This document shows, in pieces, positions 53,197-61,641 of a stretch of 64,000 bases of DNA. Both the position numbers and the translations under genes were made by a program. Numbering within the stretch: the stretch's first letter is position 1; each line of letters begins with the position of its first letter. This DNA comes from Vibrio hepatarius (lineage in GTDB: Bacteria; Pseudomonadota; Gammaproteobacteria; Enterobacterales; Vibrionaceae), in NCBI RefSeq assembly GCF_001274785.1, contig NZ_LHPI01000019.1, positions 124,001-188,000 on the forward strand, written 5' to 3'. The notes beneath the pieces are model-generated. The model had not been told where the DNA came from. It worked only from the letters and a program-made list of their open reading frames with translations, and ran no database searches.

Positions 53197-55077
53197 TTAC
53201 GCCGCTGAAATATTTGAAATTTTGTTTGGCGAAGACTTCCAACACCAGAAAATCAATACCCCAGCCATTGAGATGAATAGGAACCATAATGGTGTGGCGG
53301 AGTTATCCAATACAATTCCTAAACTAGCGACTAAGAAGAGCAACCTTTCCACTAAGTTGAGCTTTTTCTTCAACCAGCCTTGTAAGAAAACGGCCCAACA
53401 GAATGTCGCCATTAACATGCCTAAGAATGCGACTAAGATTAGGTACCAAGCACCCTTCCAAAGTACAACTGGGTCGGTAATGAAGCTGAATGGAACCAAG
53501 AAGATAACAAGTGCATACGAGAACGCGATAAATCCAGTTTTAGATGAATCACTGTGTCCGATGGCCGAAGCGGCGTAAGCACATAGCGCTACTGGAGGTG
53601 TAACCATCGATAGCACGCAGTAGTACATGATGAACATGTTGGCTGCCAAGACATCAACACCCATTGAGATCATGGCCGGTGCAAATATGATTGAGCCGAT
53701 AATGTATGCCGCTACTGTTGGTAGCCCCATGCCCATGATGATACAGCCAACAATAACCATAACGAGCGAAAGATAAAGATTGTTCTCTCCAACAGAGCTC
53801 AATATCTCGACAAACTTGAACGCCAAGTTAGACTGAGTCGCTAGCACCATGATGATACCGACAGAGGCCAAAGGAACAGAAACCCAAGACATCTGTTTAG
53901 CGACATCCATTAGCATTGGATAGATGATTTTGTAGCTATAACGCGTGTTTTTTCTAAACAGTGGTGCAATCAGTGCGAAAACGGTCCCGATAAACGCAGC
54001 GTAAGGCGCAGAGTATCCTGATATAAGAGCGATCACTAAAAACGCCGGAGAAATCAGCAAGTGGATGCGTGGCAAGATAGGTTCAAATTGCAGGTCTTCT
54101 TTAGAGATATTACCTGTGCCTGTTTTACGTGCTCTTAAATCGATAATTACAAATAGAGCAAAGTAAAACGCTGTTGCAGGGATGATACCCGCTGCTGCGA
54201 TATCAGCATAGGGTATGCCCAGCATGTCAGCCATAACAAATGCTGCAATACCCATGATTGGTGGCATCAGCTGGCCACCTGTTGATGCGATAGCCTCGGT
54301 AGCTGCAGCTTGCTCTTTACTGTAACCGGAGCGCTTCATGATTGGGATAGTCAATACACCTGTAGATGTAGTGTTAGCAACCGCTGAACCACTAACCATA
54401 CCAAAGAGCGCCGAGCCCAAGAGTGACATTTTAGCAGCGCCACCAGTAAGAGATGCGGTGGCTTTCATCGCAAGGTCGATGAACACGCTGCCGCCACCTG
54501 TCATAGTGAACACGCTGCCAAACATGACGAAGAAGAAGACAAAGTTAATGGCTGTGCTCGCCGTAATACCAAACAATCCATCTGCTTGCATGCTGATTAG
54601 TTCGGTCATGGTATCTAGACTGAAGCCCTCAAAAGCGGTCCAACCTGGGAAATAAGGCCCGAAGAAACCGTAGACGACGAAAACAATGACGACAGAGAGC
54701 AACGAGAAACCGACAGAACGTCTGACTGCTTCAAAAAGCATAAGAAGTCCAACAATGAAGGCATACTTATCTGACCAAAGCACGTCATCAATCATTTCTA
54801 AGCGGGTTTCAAGCCTTGGGATTGAAGTGTAGTAGTGATACACCACCGACAGAGTTAAACCGACGAAGATTAAGTTAATGACTCTTCCTATGTAGAGCAA
54901 AGAACGATTCTTAAACTCTAAAGGTTGGAAGCACAATACAAGTGCTGTTGCCATATAAACGTGGATACTAGCTGCCGTGAGTGGTGATAGTGGAAAAAAG
55001 AACTGTCGAAGCAAAAATAGCAGGTAAACTATTCCGATAGTCGCTGCTAGTGCATTCATTAAGTGACGATATTTCAT
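53197..55077 (-). CDS. TRAP transporter fused permease (DctQM-type, 4TM/12TM)
   Basis: The 626-residue membrane protein combines an N-terminal small-permease part (about four helices, residues 1-150) with the large DctM-like part (TGGGSVFIDLAMKATASLTGGAAKMSLLGSALFG, GGQLMPPIMGIAAFVMAD, GMGLPTVAAYI). Such fusions pair with TAXI-type binding proteins and use the sodium gradient. It follows the TAXI gene by 116 bases with a strong hairpin between. Its substrate is set by the binding protein and is unknown, most likely an organic or sugar acid. Confidence 0.94.
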   Translation of the reverse strand: MKYRHLMNALAATIGIVYLLFLLRQFFFPLSPLTAASIHVYMATALVLCFQPLEFKNRSLLYIGRVINLIFVGLTLSVVYHYYTSIPRLETRLEMIDDVLWSDKYAFIVGLLMLFEAVRRSVGFSLLSVVIVFVVYGFFGPYFPGWTAFEGFSLDTMTELISMQADGLFGITASTAINFVFFFVMFGSVFTMTGGGSVFIDLAMKATASLTGGAAKMSLLGSALFGMVSGSAVANTTSTGVLTIPIMKRSGYSKEQAAATEAIASTGGQLMPPIMGIAAFVMADMLGIPYADIAAAGIIPATAFYFALFVIIDLRARKTGTGNISKEDLQFEPILPRIHLLISPAFLVIALISGYSAPYAAFIGTVFALIAPLFRKNTRYSYKIIYPMLMDVAKQMSWVSVPLASVGIIMVLATQSNLAFKFVEILSSVGENNLYLSLVMVIVGCIIMGMGLPTVAAYIIGSIIFAPAMISMGVDVLAANMFIMYYCVLSMVTPPVALCAYAASAIGHSDSSKTGFIAFSYALVIFLVPFSFITDPVVLWKGAWYLILVAFLGMLMATFCWAVFLQGWLKKKLNLVERLLFLVASLGIVLDNSATPLWFLFISMAGVLIFWCWKSSPNKISNISAA

Positions 55078-55131
55078 AAAGATATCCTACTTACCAAGCC
55101 AAATAAGTGTGTTCTATATTTGGTCAAGGGA

Positions 55132-55167
55132 AGGGTGCATATAGCGAGAGCCTTATATATGCACCCT
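55132..55167 (-). other. strong intercistronic hairpin between TAXI and permease genes
   Basis: AGGGTGCATATA and TATATGCACCCT form a 12-base perfect stem around a 12-base loop. Such structures often stabilise the upstream mRNA, giving more binding protein than permease. Confidence 0.7.
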
Positions 55168-55193
55168 GTTGGTACTAACTAATTGGCTTAGGC

Positions 55194-56192
55194 TTATTTG
55201 ATCCAACCTTGCTCACGGTAGTATTTTGCTGCGCCTGGGTGTAGCTCAACTAACTCTTCTTGAGAACCAATGGTTTCTGGGTGCCAAAATTTAAGAGGAG
55301 AGTGTGCTTTTTTGATGTCGTCTTGATTTTCAACCAACGCTTTTGTCACGTTGTAAACCACGTCATCACTGACTTTCGAGTTAGTTAAGAAAACAGTAGC
55401 ACTTACTGGGTTTACATAATCTTCACTTTGACCATCGTAAGTTTTTGCTGGCATTGTTCCGGTAGGCAAGCCAACTTTCGCCAGTTCATCTAAAGTTTTT
55501 TGAGGATATGGGATGTAAGTGACATCACTGGTTAACGTCATTTCAGTTAAGTTAGGGTGCATTGCTGGTACGTTATCGATGTATACGTCGATAGCGTTGT
55601 CTCGCATCATCTGGCTTGCTTGACCACTACCCATTTGCACGATCTTGCCTTGCTCTTTAAGGGTATTGAAGTCTGTGCCCAACGACTTGAATACGTAATC
55701 CGCAATAATAGGTACCTGAGAGCCAGTTGGTTTCATCGCAATAATGACTTTATCGGCATTGATGATCTTCTCCCAGGTGTCATTCCCAGTCTGCTCAACC
55801 CAAGCTTTTCGTGCAACGGTGATAGTGTAGGCTTGTTGGACGTTGTCTAGAACCATTCTCAGTTCTTTATTGGTGCGGCCTTTATAAATGTCGGTCAGTC
55901 CGTCGCGAGCCCATACTGCAGCATTGGAAGTTGCGAAACCGAAATCCGCTTTCTCCTGATTCACTACCACTGGGTTAGTCATACCGCCCCCGCGAGGAAT
56001 CAATTTAATCTTGTACTCGTCATTCGTTGCCTTTGGAATGAGCTGAGAAAAGGTGGTGCCATAGGTGTACCAACCGTTACCCGGAGGCTGAGAGATGATA
56101 CTTGCAGTAGATGCCGCTTGAGCGACACCTACTACCATAGATGAACACAGTGCAGCTGTTTTTATGGCAGTCTTTAGATTTTTGCTAAACAT
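55194..56192 (-). CDS. TAXI-family TRAP binding protein
   Basis: The 332-residue periplasmic protein has a signal peptide (cleavage near AQA-ASTASI) and the TAXI pattern: GNGWYTYGTTFSQLIPK, PRGGGMTNPVVVNQEKADFGFATSNAAVWA, MGSGQASQMMRDNAIDVY. TAXI proteins deliver substrates to fused TRAP permeases. Known ligands of the family are few (glutamate and related acids), so this one is open. It is encoded between the DapA-fold gene (31 bases upstream) and the permease gene. Confidence 0.94.
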   Translation of the reverse strand: MFSKNLKTAIKTAALCSSMVVGVAQAASTASIISQPPGNGWYTYGTTFSQLIPKATNDEYKIKLIPRGGGMTNPVVVNQEKADFGFATSNAAVWARDGLTDIYKGRTNKELRMVLDNVQQAYTITVARKAWVEQTGNDTWEKIINADKVIIAMKPTGSQVPIIADYVFKSLGTDFNTLKEQGKIVQMGSGQASQMMRDNAIDVYIDNVPAMHPNLTEMTLTSDVTYIPYPQKTLDELAKVGLPTGTMPAKTYDGQSEDYVNPVSATVFLTNSKVSDDVVYNVTKALVENQDDIKKAHSPLKFWHPETIGSQEELVELHPGAAKYYREQGWIK

Positions 56193-56223
56193 TATTGGGT
56201 ATCCTTTTTATTTATATTGAGAA

Positions 56224-57099
56224 TTATCCATTCAAAATAGACTGGATTTGATCCTCGTCTCCGGTGCTAAAGTGTACTGGGTAGCGGCTTTCTCCTACCT
56301 TTTCACCTAGTAAATTCAACGTCTTTTTGACAACTGCTGGTGCGAATGCAATGGGGTACAGATTCGCACGCAGGTAGTTGATTCGTTCTTGTGCTTGATC
56401 AGCGAGTTGCATGTCGTCATTAATAAAGCCGGCATACACTTGATTGACCAACTCTGGAACAATATTGGCAATACCAGATATACAACCAACACAGCCTTGT
56501 TGATATCCAGTGAGAATTAGGGAATCAGGACCAGTTAGCACGTCGAAGTTTTCGATGCGTTGGCTAATAGAAAGGAAGCCTTGCAAGCTTTCCCATGATC
56601 CTGCGCTGTCTTTAATTCCATAAATATTGGAATGCTTCGCAAGTTCAGCTGCGATTTCAGGAGTAATGGTATTTCCGGTCCTTGCTGGAATATTGTAGAG
56701 ATAAACAGGCACGGGAACGGCATCAGCGACTTGTTGGTAGTAACGCACTAGCTCTTGAGGTCTTAGTGCCGAAAACCAAGGCGTGATGACTGAAACTGCT
56801 TTTACACCCATGGCGGCAACGTCTTTACCATGAGCAATTGTTTGAGCGAGTGTCGTCTCACCGATATGCGTCACAACCAGATCTCGGTCTTGAGCTTCGT
56901 CGAGGCAAATTTCAGTTACTCGACGCTTTTCTGCATCGCGAAGAACAAAAAACTCGCCATTGGTACCGTTACAGAAAATTTTGTTTCCGTGTGAGAGCTG
57001 TCTGCGGACTTGGGCCCTTAGCGCTGCTTCATCCAGTTGTCCTTGTTCATCGAAAGGAGTAACGATCGCAACATGTGGACCTGTAATTCGGCTAGTCAT
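56224..57099 (-). CDS. DapA/NanA-fold lyase (aldolase or dehydratase)
   Basis: The 291-residue class I lyase has the Schiff-base Lys in YGIKDSAG and the catalytic Tyr in VYLYNIPARTG. The pyruvate-binding loop reads GTNGEFF in place of GTTGE or GSTGE, changing the second Thr to Asn. The family includes sialic acid lyase, KDG aldolases and ketodeoxyglucarate dehydratase, most of which make or use pyruvate from 2-keto-3-deoxy acids. Its stop-to-start gap with the dehydrogenase gene upstream is 9 bases. The substrate is not assigned; dihydrodipicolinate synthesis is unlikely in this context. Confidence 0.9.
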   Translation of the reverse strand: MTSRITGPHVAIVTPFDEQGQLDEAALRAQVRRQLSHGNKIFCNGTNGEFFVLRDAEKRRVTEICLDEAQDRDLVVTHIGETTLAQTIAHGKDVAAMGVKAVSVITPWFSALRPQELVRYYQQVADAVPVPVYLYNIPARTGNTITPEIAAELAKHSNIYGIKDSAGSWESLQGFLSISQRIENFDVLTGPDSLILTGYQQGCVGCISGIANIVPELVNQVYAGFINDDMQLADQAQERINYLRANLYPIAFAPAVVKKTLNLLGEKVGESRYPVHFSTGDEDQIQSILNG

Positions 57100-57108
57100 A
57101 GTCTGTCC

Positions 57109-58245
57109 TTATTTAGTAATGCTTTGATATAACTTCAGTACGTCTTGTTCTGTGACCTGAACTGGAGAGTGATTGAGTAAACGAGTCACTTGCATCGCTG
57201 CAGCGGCGAGCTCAGGTAATTGGTCGCGTTGAATTCCTATCTCATTTAAGGAGGTAGGTAACCCTAGTTTGTTCACTAATTGCTCTAGATATTCCACAAG
57301 AGCTTGTGCCATCTGTGCATCTGATAAATCAAGATTCGCTGATGGCAGTAAACGATATACGTTAGCCAATTTTGTTTCGCAGTGAGGGTAGATATGTTTC
57401 ATGACCGGTACGAGAAGCAAAGAATTCGCTAGCCCGTGGGGAATTTTGTATTTACCTCCGAGAGGATAAGAAAGCGCGTGAACTAAGTGGGTTCCCGAAT
57501 GAGAGATAGCCGCGCCACCATAATATGACGCCCACAACAAGTTTAGCCTAACCAGCAAATCTTCTGGGTTTGAAACGACCCCCTCGATGTTGCTAAAGAA
57601 CTTTTGCATCCCTATTAACGAATAGTTATCACCAACTGGGTTAGCAACGCTTGCCGTATAACATTCAATCAGATGACAGAGCGCATCAATACCCGTCGAA
57701 GCGGTGATATGTGGCGGCATAGAGGTTGTTAGTTCAGGTGCGAGGACAACATAGTCAGGTAGCATGACCGGAGAAATAATACCCACCTTGGTTGCTTTGT
57801 CTGGGATTGCAATGATCGCATTGGGTGTCGCTTCTGCCCCTGTCCCCGCTGTAGTGGGAACCAAAACTAAAGGGATGCGAGATTCAGGCTTTTCTCCATT
57901 GAGTAGCTGGGTAAAACGCTCTAAGTGTTTTGAAGGCTCTGTATAGAGCACTGCGACTAGTTTTGATATATCTAGAACGCTTCCTCCACCAATACCGAGT
58001 ATCGTTTCAACACTATTCGGTACTCTCTCTAATAACTGCTCAACGTCCTTATCGGTTGGTTCTGCAGGTAGATCGCTAATAAGTGTGTATTGGTAACCAG
58101 AGCTCTCTAACAATGACACGAATGATTGCACTTTTTCTAAGTTCATCACGTTGGCGTCTGTCAGGATTAAAATGTGTTGTTCTACCGAAAGAACCTGCAA
58201 CACTTGGTTGACGTTACCACTAAGCACTGTTGTAAAAATATTCAT
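57109..58245 (-). CDS. iron-containing alcohol dehydrogenase family protein
   Basis: The 378-residue protein belongs to group III metal-dependent alcohol dehydrogenases: cofactor motif GIGGGSVLD near residue 100, and metal ligands in GIDALCHLIECY and SHSGTHLVHALSYPLGGKYKIPHG (Asp and His residues). Members interconvert alcohols and aldehydes or hydroxy and keto acids with NAD(P). It is the first gene of the minus operon; a palindromic site lies 20 bases upstream of its ATG. In the pathway it may reduce the aldehyde released by the neighbouring lyase, which is inferred. Confidence 0.92.
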   Translation of the reverse strand: MNIFTTVLSGNVNQVLQVLSVEQHILILTDANVMNLEKVQSFVSLLESSGYQYTLISDLPAEPTDKDVEQLLERVPNSVETILGIGGGSVLDISKLVAVLYTEPSKHLERFTQLLNGEKPESRIPLVLVPTTAGTGAEATPNAIIAIPDKATKVGIISPVMLPDYVVLAPELTTSMPPHITASTGIDALCHLIECYTASVANPVGDNYSLIGMQKFFSNIEGVVSNPEDLLVRLNLLWASYYGGAAISHSGTHLVHALSYPLGGKYKIPHGLANSLLLVPVMKHIYPHCETKLANVYRLLPSANLDLSDAQMAQALVEYLEQLVNKLGLPTSLNEIGIQRDQLPELAAAAMQVTRLLNHSPVQVTEQDVLKLYQSITK

Positions 58246-58264
58246 TCCCTTTCCTTACTTTGAT

Positions 58265-58280
58265 TGATTAAATTCAATCA
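58265..58280. promoter_or_regulatory. candidate DeoR-regulator operator 1
   Basis: TGATTAAATTCAATCA, a near-perfect inverted repeat sharing 15 of 16 bases with the centre of operator 2. It lies just upstream of the alcohol dehydrogenase start. Confidence 0.65.
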
Positions 58281-58352
58281 TTGATGGCAGTGATTGTTCA
58301 TATTTATACCTAATCTATAAATTATTTTGCGAGATTTAGCTCACAAATAATC

Positions 58353-58376
58353 ATTATGATTAAATTTAATCATAAT
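58353..58376. promoter_or_regulatory. candidate DeoR-regulator operator 2, perfect 24-bp palindrome
   Basis: The half ATTATGATTAAA is followed directly by its exact reverse complement. It lies 62 bases before the kinase ATG. The two palindrome centres are 92 bases apart, which would allow looping across the divergent promoters. Confidence 0.75.
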
Positions 58377-58437
58377 TTGCTTTATTTAAGTGATTTTTTG
58401 ATTACAATGGATTTGTTGTTGAAAGTGGAGTTGCCTC

Positions 58438-59742
58438 ATGAAAGAGGGAAAAAACAAACTACGTTATATAGTTGCCGACGATTTTACTGGTGCGAATGAC
58501 ATCGGTGTGGCTCTGGCGTCGTCAGGATTAGAGACTCATGTCCTATTTGCCCAGGAAGACAGGCATGAAGTTTCTGAGTCTGTATCTATCATTTGCACGG
58601 ATTCTAGAGATCTGGATGCAGACGAAGCGAAAGAGGTAGTGGGACAGTTAGCATGCCGTTATCAGCTGGCTGATAGCCAACCCCTTCTTATTAAGAAAGT
58701 AGATTCTACTCTTCGAGGTAATATCGGAAGTGAAATAGAGGCTTTGCTTGAGAATGGGTTTGGTCTTGCCGTTGTTGCGATTGCTGCCCCAAATGCACAC
58801 CGAAAGACGCTGGGCGGTTTGTGTTATGTAAATGATGTTCCGTTAGCTGATACCGAGTTTGCATCAGATCCTAAGTCACCTATCAACTCTTCTCGAATAA
58901 GCGATATTCTCAAGCAACAAACTCACGCTAAAGTAGAAGAATATCGTTTCGAAGATCGAGGTGATTCAACACATTTGGAATGCTTAACTCGTCTTTATCA
59001 TTCGGGAGCAAAGATCATTGTATGTGATGCGCAGTCTAGCTGTGATCTCTCGGAACTTTATCTTTCAACAGAACAATTAAACGTACCTTCAGTATTTGTG
59101 AGCACAGGTGAGCTTACCCAAGCTTTATTTACTCTAGGTAGTCACACAGCGACCAATCTAAAACCTACACATGCGCCAGTTTTAGGTGTCATTGGATCGA
59201 TGAGTCAGACCACATTTCTCCAAGCAGAATACCTGTTAGAACACGATATCGCTCAAGTGGTGGAGTTAGAGTTGGAGCAGCTATTGTCTCAGAACTTTGA
59301 AACATATCTGGGCGTTAAAGCAAATGAAGCTATCAGAATACTGGAACTGCAACAGAACTGTGTGATCAGAAGTTGCCAGGATCTCAGCTTGCGTTACGAG
59401 CTTGGTCGTATAGCAGAGCAAAACAATTTGTCGCAAAAACAGCTATCTGAGCATGTTCGGGGCTGTTTGGCGGAGTTAGCTAGCTCGATCGTCAAACAGC
59501 TATCACCTAAAGCACGATTGGGCGGACTGATTTTATGTGGAGGCGATATTGCTATCGCAACCGCAGGAAAATTACATGCTTCTTCTTATCAAATTGGTGG
59601 AATAGTCGCTGATTGTGTTCCATGGGGAACCTTAAACAGTGATTTCACTCCATTCCCGATCTTCACCAAAGCTGGTGGTTTTGGCGATGTCACCACTTTT
59701 GCTCAAGTAATTCAGTATTTAAATCAAGAGGTAAAACAATGA
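58438..59742 (+). CDS. DUF1537 four-carbon acid sugar kinase
   Basis: The 434-residue protein has the DUF1537 N-terminal hallmark VADDFTGANDIGVAL and KKVDSTLRGNIG, and a C-terminal nucleotide-binding part with LILCGGDIAIATAG and GGFGD. The family phosphorylates C4 acid sugars such as D-threonate, D-erythronate or L-threonate, usually beside PdxA2 or an aldolase. Here a PdxA2-type gene follows with an ATGA overlap. That pairing predicts a threonate- or erythronate-like substrate, giving a 4-phosphate. Which isomer is used cannot be told. Confidence 0.93.
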   Translation: MKEGKNKLRYIVADDFTGANDIGVALASSGLETHVLFAQEDRHEVSESVSIICTDSRDLDADEAKEVVGQLACRYQLADSQPLLIKKVDSTLRGNIGSEIEALLENGFGLAVVAIAAPNAHRKTLGGLCYVNDVPLADTEFASDPKSPINSSRISDILKQQTHAKVEEYRFEDRGDSTHLECLTRLYHSGAKIIVCDAQSSCDLSELYLSTEQLNVPSVFVSTGELTQALFTLGSHTATNLKPTHAPVLGVIGSMSQTTFLQAEYLLEHDIAQVVELELEQLLSQNFETYLGVKANEAIRILELQQNCVIRSCQDLSLRYELGRIAEQNNLSQKQLSEHVRGCLAELASSIVKQLSPKARLGGLILCGGDIAIATAGKLHASSYQIGGIVADCVPWGTLNSDFTPFPIFTKAGGFGDVTTFAQVIQYLNQEVKQ

Positions 59743-60725
59743 AAGGTATTATTGGTATTACAATGGGAGATCCTGCAGGGATCGGTCCTGAAATCATTCT
59801 AAAGGCCCTCGCTACCGAGTCTCTATCAGGTACAAACTGTGTGGTAATTGGTAGTGCCGAAGTATTACAGATGGTGCTCGACAAAGAGTTGGCTACTCCT
59901 CAAACAATCAACATTATTACTTCTGTTGAGCAGGCGAACTTTGAACCTGGGATTGTTAATGTATTGGACATTCCAATGTCGGATATGAATACCTTTGAAT
60001 TCGGCCAAGTTCAGGCTCAAGCTGGTGACCTCGCATATCGATGCATCGAGAAAGCCACGGAGCTGGCTCTTGGAGGCGACATTAGTGCAATTGCGACTGC
60101 TCCACTTAATAAAGAAGCGTTGCACTTAGCGGGTCATAATTATCCAGGGCATACCGAACTACTTGCCAAGTTAACCGACACGAAAGACTATGCGATGGTG
60201 CTGTACACGGATACCCTACGTGTAATCCATGTCACTACCCATATTGCGTTACTTAAGTTTTTACAAACGCTAAATAAATCGCGTGTAAACACGGTGATAA
60301 AGATCGCTGACGAATTTATGAAGAAGGCAGGATTTTCTCAACCAAAAATCGCAGTTGCTGGCGTAAACCCGCACGCTGGAGAAAATGGTTTATTTGGACA
60401 TGAAGAGATTGAAGTCCTCGGCCCATGTATTGAAACGATGAAGCAGGAAGGCCTTGATGTATATGGTCCATGTCCTCCTGACACCGTGTTTTTGCAAGCT
60501 TCTCAGGGGCAATATGATATCGTTGTCGCTATGTACCATGATCAAGGACACATCCCTTTGAAATTGATGGGCTTTTATGATGGTGTTAACATCACGGCAG
60601 GTTTACCATTTTTCCGTACTTCCGCAGATCACGGTACGGCTTTTGATATCGCTTGGTCAGGAAAAGCGAATCCAGAAAGCATGGTTAAATCTGTGGAGTT
60701 GGCAGTCAAATTGAGCAATATATGA
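59739..60725 (+). CDS. PdxA2-type 4-phospho-acid-sugar dehydrogenase
   Basis: The 328-residue protein belongs to the PdxA family: TMGDPAGIGPEI at the start, APLNKEALHLAGHNYPGHTELLA, metal-binding His in NPHAGENG and MYHDQGHIPLK. PdxA2 members oxidise and decarboxylate 4-phospho-D-threonate or -erythronate to dihydroxyacetone phosphate with NAD, rather than acting in vitamin B6 synthesis. The assignment to that group follows from its overlap with the DUF1537 kinase and DeoR genes. True PdxA function is less likely in this operon. Confidence 0.92.
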   Translation: MKGIIGITMGDPAGIGPEIILKALATESLSGTNCVVIGSAEVLQMVLDKELATPQTINIITSVEQANFEPGIVNVLDIPMSDMNTFEFGQVQAQAGDLAYRCIEKATELALGGDISAIATAPLNKEALHLAGHNYPGHTELLAKLTDTKDYAMVLYTDTLRVIHVTTHIALLKFLQTLNKSRVNTVIKIADEFMKKAGFSQPKIAVAGVNPHAGENGLFGHEEIEVLGPCIETMKQEGLDVYGPCPPDTVFLQASQGQYDIVVAMYHDQGHIPLKLMGFYDGVNITAGLPFFRTSADHGTAFDIAWSGKANPESMVKSVELAVKLSNI

Positions 60726-61477
60726 AGAACCAGCGCGTTGAGCAGATAATTGAATACCTTAAACACCATAACTTGGTTACGGTAGATGATTTGGTTAAAG
60801 TCGTAGCAGCATCGCCTGCTACGATACGTCGGGATTTGGTAAAACTTGATGAACAAGGCGTCATTACTCGAACACATGGTGGCGTTTCGTTAAATCGTTT
60901 TGTGGCAAACCAACCAACGACAAATGAGAAGATGTTACGTAGCATACGGGAAAAGCAAAATATTGCGGATGCTGCAACTGAGATGGTTAAGGCCGGGGAT
61001 TCTGTCGTTTTAGATGCAGGTACTACATCGATGGCGTTGGTCCGAAATCTCATTCATCTACCGCTGCGTGTGATAACCGTTGATCTGCACATCGCGCTTT
61101 ACCTTTCTGAATATAAGCAAATAGAAGTCATTATTGCCGGAGGAACCGTTGATCATAGTAGCCAATCGACGATCGGTGAACACGGTAGGCAGTTACTCCG
61201 TTCTATTAACCCAGATGTCGCTTTCTTAACATGTAACAGTTGGAGCGTCGAAAAAGGTATCACTACGCCAACGGAAGAAAAAGCAGCGCTTAAGCGAGAC
61301 ATCATTGTGAACTCAAATCGAAGAGTGCTTATCTCTGACAGTTCTAAATATGGTGCATACTCATTGTACAAAGCTTGCGATCTGACTGACATAACTCATA
61401 TCGTTACCGATGATAATTTAGATATTCAAGCCCAAGATCAGATCAGAGCTAAGAACATTGAGCTGATTTTGGTGTAA
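60722..61477 (+). CDS. DeoR/GlpR-family transcriptional regulator
   Basis: The 251-residue protein has an N-terminal DeoR helix-turn-helix (VDDLVKVVAASPATIRRDLVKLDEQGVITRTHGGV) and a sugar-phosphate-sensing domain with DAGTTSMALV, IIAGGTV and LISDSSKYG. Such repressors are released by phosphorylated intermediates. It overlaps the pdxA2 gene by 4 bases and probably controls both divergent operons through the palindromes at 58265-58280 and 58353-58376. The effector may be a phosphorylated C4 acid. Confidence 0.93.
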   Translation: MKNQRVEQIIEYLKHHNLVTVDDLVKVVAASPATIRRDLVKLDEQGVITRTHGGVSLNRFVANQPTTNEKMLRSIREKQNIADAATEMVKAGDSVVLDAGTTSMALVRNLIHLPLRVITVDLHIALYLSEYKQIEVIIAGGTVDHSSQSTIGEHGRQLLRSINPDVAFLTCNSWSVEKGITTPTEEKAALKRDIIVNSNRRVLISDSSKYGAYSLYKACDLTDITHIVTDDNLDIQAQDQIRAKNIELILV

Positions 61478-61522
61478 GTGAATCTACCCTAGATCATAAA
61501 GTTAAAAGCAAATACTCTTCTT

Positions 61523-61548
61523 AAAGCCTCTGTACTTCAGAGGCTTTT
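61523..61548 (+). terminator. terminator after DeoR gene
   Basis: AAAGCCTCTG-tactt-CAGAGGCTTT stem followed by T. Confidence 0.85.
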
Positions 61549-61641
61549 CAGTATCTAGGCGTACTTCTTACACGTGCTAAGCCATCTGCAACTATCATAA
61601 CGGTAACGAGGTTAATCAGTCCCGCCAGCAGGAACCGCACT

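Noticed and set aside
56224..57099. dihydrodipicolinate synthase for lysine synthesis
   Set aside because: The fold fits, but the loop motif is changed and the operon is catabolic with a TRAP importer, so a biosynthetic DapA is unlikely.
58332..58349. possible CRP site in the divergent region-3 promoter
   Set aside because: TGCGA and TCACA are separated by 8 bases rather than 6, so the spacing is wrong.
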